Of a DNA stretch of 7,219 bases, positions 6,534 through 7,219 are shown piece by piece. Source of the DNA: Pseudomonadota bacterium (GTDB taxonomy: Bacteria > Pseudomonadota > Alphaproteobacteria > Micropepsales > Micropepsaceae); assembly GCA_021808875.1 (NCBI GenBank), contig JAKBAU010000187.1, positions 1-7,219 of the forward strand. Direction: 5' to 3'. The first letter of the stretch is position 1, and every line of letters begins with the position of its first letter. The notes beneath the pieces were generated by a model. The model did not search any database and had not been told where the DNA came from. It saw only the letters and a program-made list of their open reading frames with translations. The translations under genes and the position numbers were made by a program.

Positions 6534-7219
6534 ATGAACAATGTCGGCATCATCGACACGTTTCTGAACATTTTTACCACCTATATCGATTCCGGGTTCG
6601 GGCTGGTGAAAGGTGATATTCTCTCGCTCTCCTCCGCCCTGATCATCATCGATATCACGTTGGCCGGGCTGTTCTGGGCCTGGGGTGCCGATGAGGACAT
6701 AATCCAGCGCCTAGTGAAGAAGACCCTCTATATCAGCTTCTTCGCCTATCTCATCGGCAACTTTGACGGCCTGGCAAGGGCGGTTTTTGACAGCTTCGCT
6801 GGGCTGGGTCTCACAGCGAGCGGCTCCTCGATCTCGCAGGCTCAATTCCTCGAGCCAGGTCGGCTCGCCGAAGTCGGCATCACCGCCGGGCAGCCCCTGC
6901 TGAACGCGGCGGAGAAACTGGTGGGGCCCGTCGCGATTTTCACCAATGCGGTGCAAATCGCCGTGCTGATGATTTCCTGGCTGCTGGTGCTGATCGCCTT
7001 TTTCATCCTGGCGGTGCAGCTCTTCGTCACATTGATCGAATTCAAGTTGACGACCTTGGCGGGGTTTGTCCTGGTGCCGTTCGCGCTGTTCGGCAAAACC
7101 GCCTTTCTGGCCGAGAAGGTGCTCGGCAATATCGTCGCCACCGGTATCAAGGTGATGGTGCTCGCCGTCATCGTCGGCATCGGCACCGGACTCTTTGCAC
7201 AATTCAGCATCAGCTACGG
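6534..7219 (+). CDS. trbL: P-type conjugative transfer protein TrbL (VirB6 family), 3'-truncated by window
   Basis: The frame runs open from the ATG at 6534 to the window end, giving 228 residues of a longer polytopic membrane protein. TrbL/VirB6 forms part of the inner-membrane channel of the type IV secretion system. The visible part opens with IIDTFLNIFTTYIDSGFGLV, then a hydrophobic helix around residues 37-55 (LIIIDITLAGLFWAWG), a second around 65-80, a soluble periplasmic-type loop at about 85-135, a hydrophobic stretch at about 141-165, and the highly conserved block LIEFKLTTLAGFVLVPFALF with GKTAFLAEKVLG, followed by another membrane segment, VMVLAVIVGIGTG. These are TrbL family hallmarks. 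It lies 11 bases after trbJ and has the best ribosome-binding site in the window. The C-terminal, usually low-complexity, tail is outside the window. Confidence 0.93.
   Translation, partial: MNNVGIIDTFLNIFTTYIDSGFGLVKGDILSLSSALIIIDITLAGLFWAWGADEDIIQRLVKKTLYISFFAYLIGNFDGLARAVFDSFAGLGLTASGSSISQAQFLEPGRLAEVGITAGQPLLNAAEKLVGPVAIFTNAVQIAVLMISWLLVLIAFFILAVQLFVTLIEFKLTTLAGFVLVPFALFGKTAFLAEKVLGNIVATGIKVMVLAVIVGIGTGLFAQFSISY

Noticed and set aside
6711..7202. Minus-strand open frames over trbL with a hydrophilic, Asp/His/Gln-rich product
   Set aside because: They are the reverse of hydrophobic trbL codons; the + strand has a perfect ribosome-binding site and conserved TrbL motifs.

Overview
This window is a stretch of a conjugative DNA-transfer module of the IncP/Ti type (P-type type IV secretion, MPF-T). 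The high-GC, codon-biased sequence and the wording of the proteins (TrbE, TrbB and TraG C-terminus) suggest an alphaproteobacterium, probably a rhizobial, sphingomonad or related lineage. The module probably sits on an integrative and conjugative element or a plasmid. No integrase, origin of transfer, replication gene, IS element, tRNA, rRNA or CRISPR array is visible, so chromosome or plasmid cannot be decided from this window.

Layout, all on the + strand except one gene: the C-terminal part of the coupling protein TraG/VirD4 (1-681); a ribbon-helix-helix (CopG-type) protein (690-1151); a 148-base gap holding a strong hairpin (1256-1280) just before trbB; trbB (ATPase), trbC (pilin), trbD and trbE (VirB4 ATPase), tightly packed with stop/start overlaps or short gaps; a small VOC/glyoxalase-fold gene on the minus strand (5377-5763); trbJ (VirB5-like, about 5806-6522); and the first 228 codons of trbL (VirB6), cut by the window end. 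The trbK entry-exclusion gene, which lies between trbJ and trbL in RP4, is absent here: the trbL ribosome-binding site overlaps the trbJ stop.

Together these genes encode the coupling ATPase that brings DNA to the channel, the assembly ATPases (TrbB, TrbE), the pilus subunit (TrbC), a small inner-membrane partner (TrbD), a periplasmic pilus-associated protein (TrbJ) and the polytopic channel protein (TrbL). The remaining mating-pair genes (trbF, trbG, trbI) would be expected just downstream.

The main oddity is at 5377-5800. A metabolic-type VOC gene lies antisense inside the trb operon, its 3' end overlapping trbE and its 5' end abutting the signal-peptide region of trbJ. As a result trbJ has no normal ATG with a ribosome-binding site. 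Its frame stays open across the antisense strand of the VOC gene back to an ATG that overlaps the trbE stop. I see no clearly new defence or other undescribed system; the rest is a recognisable trb cluster.
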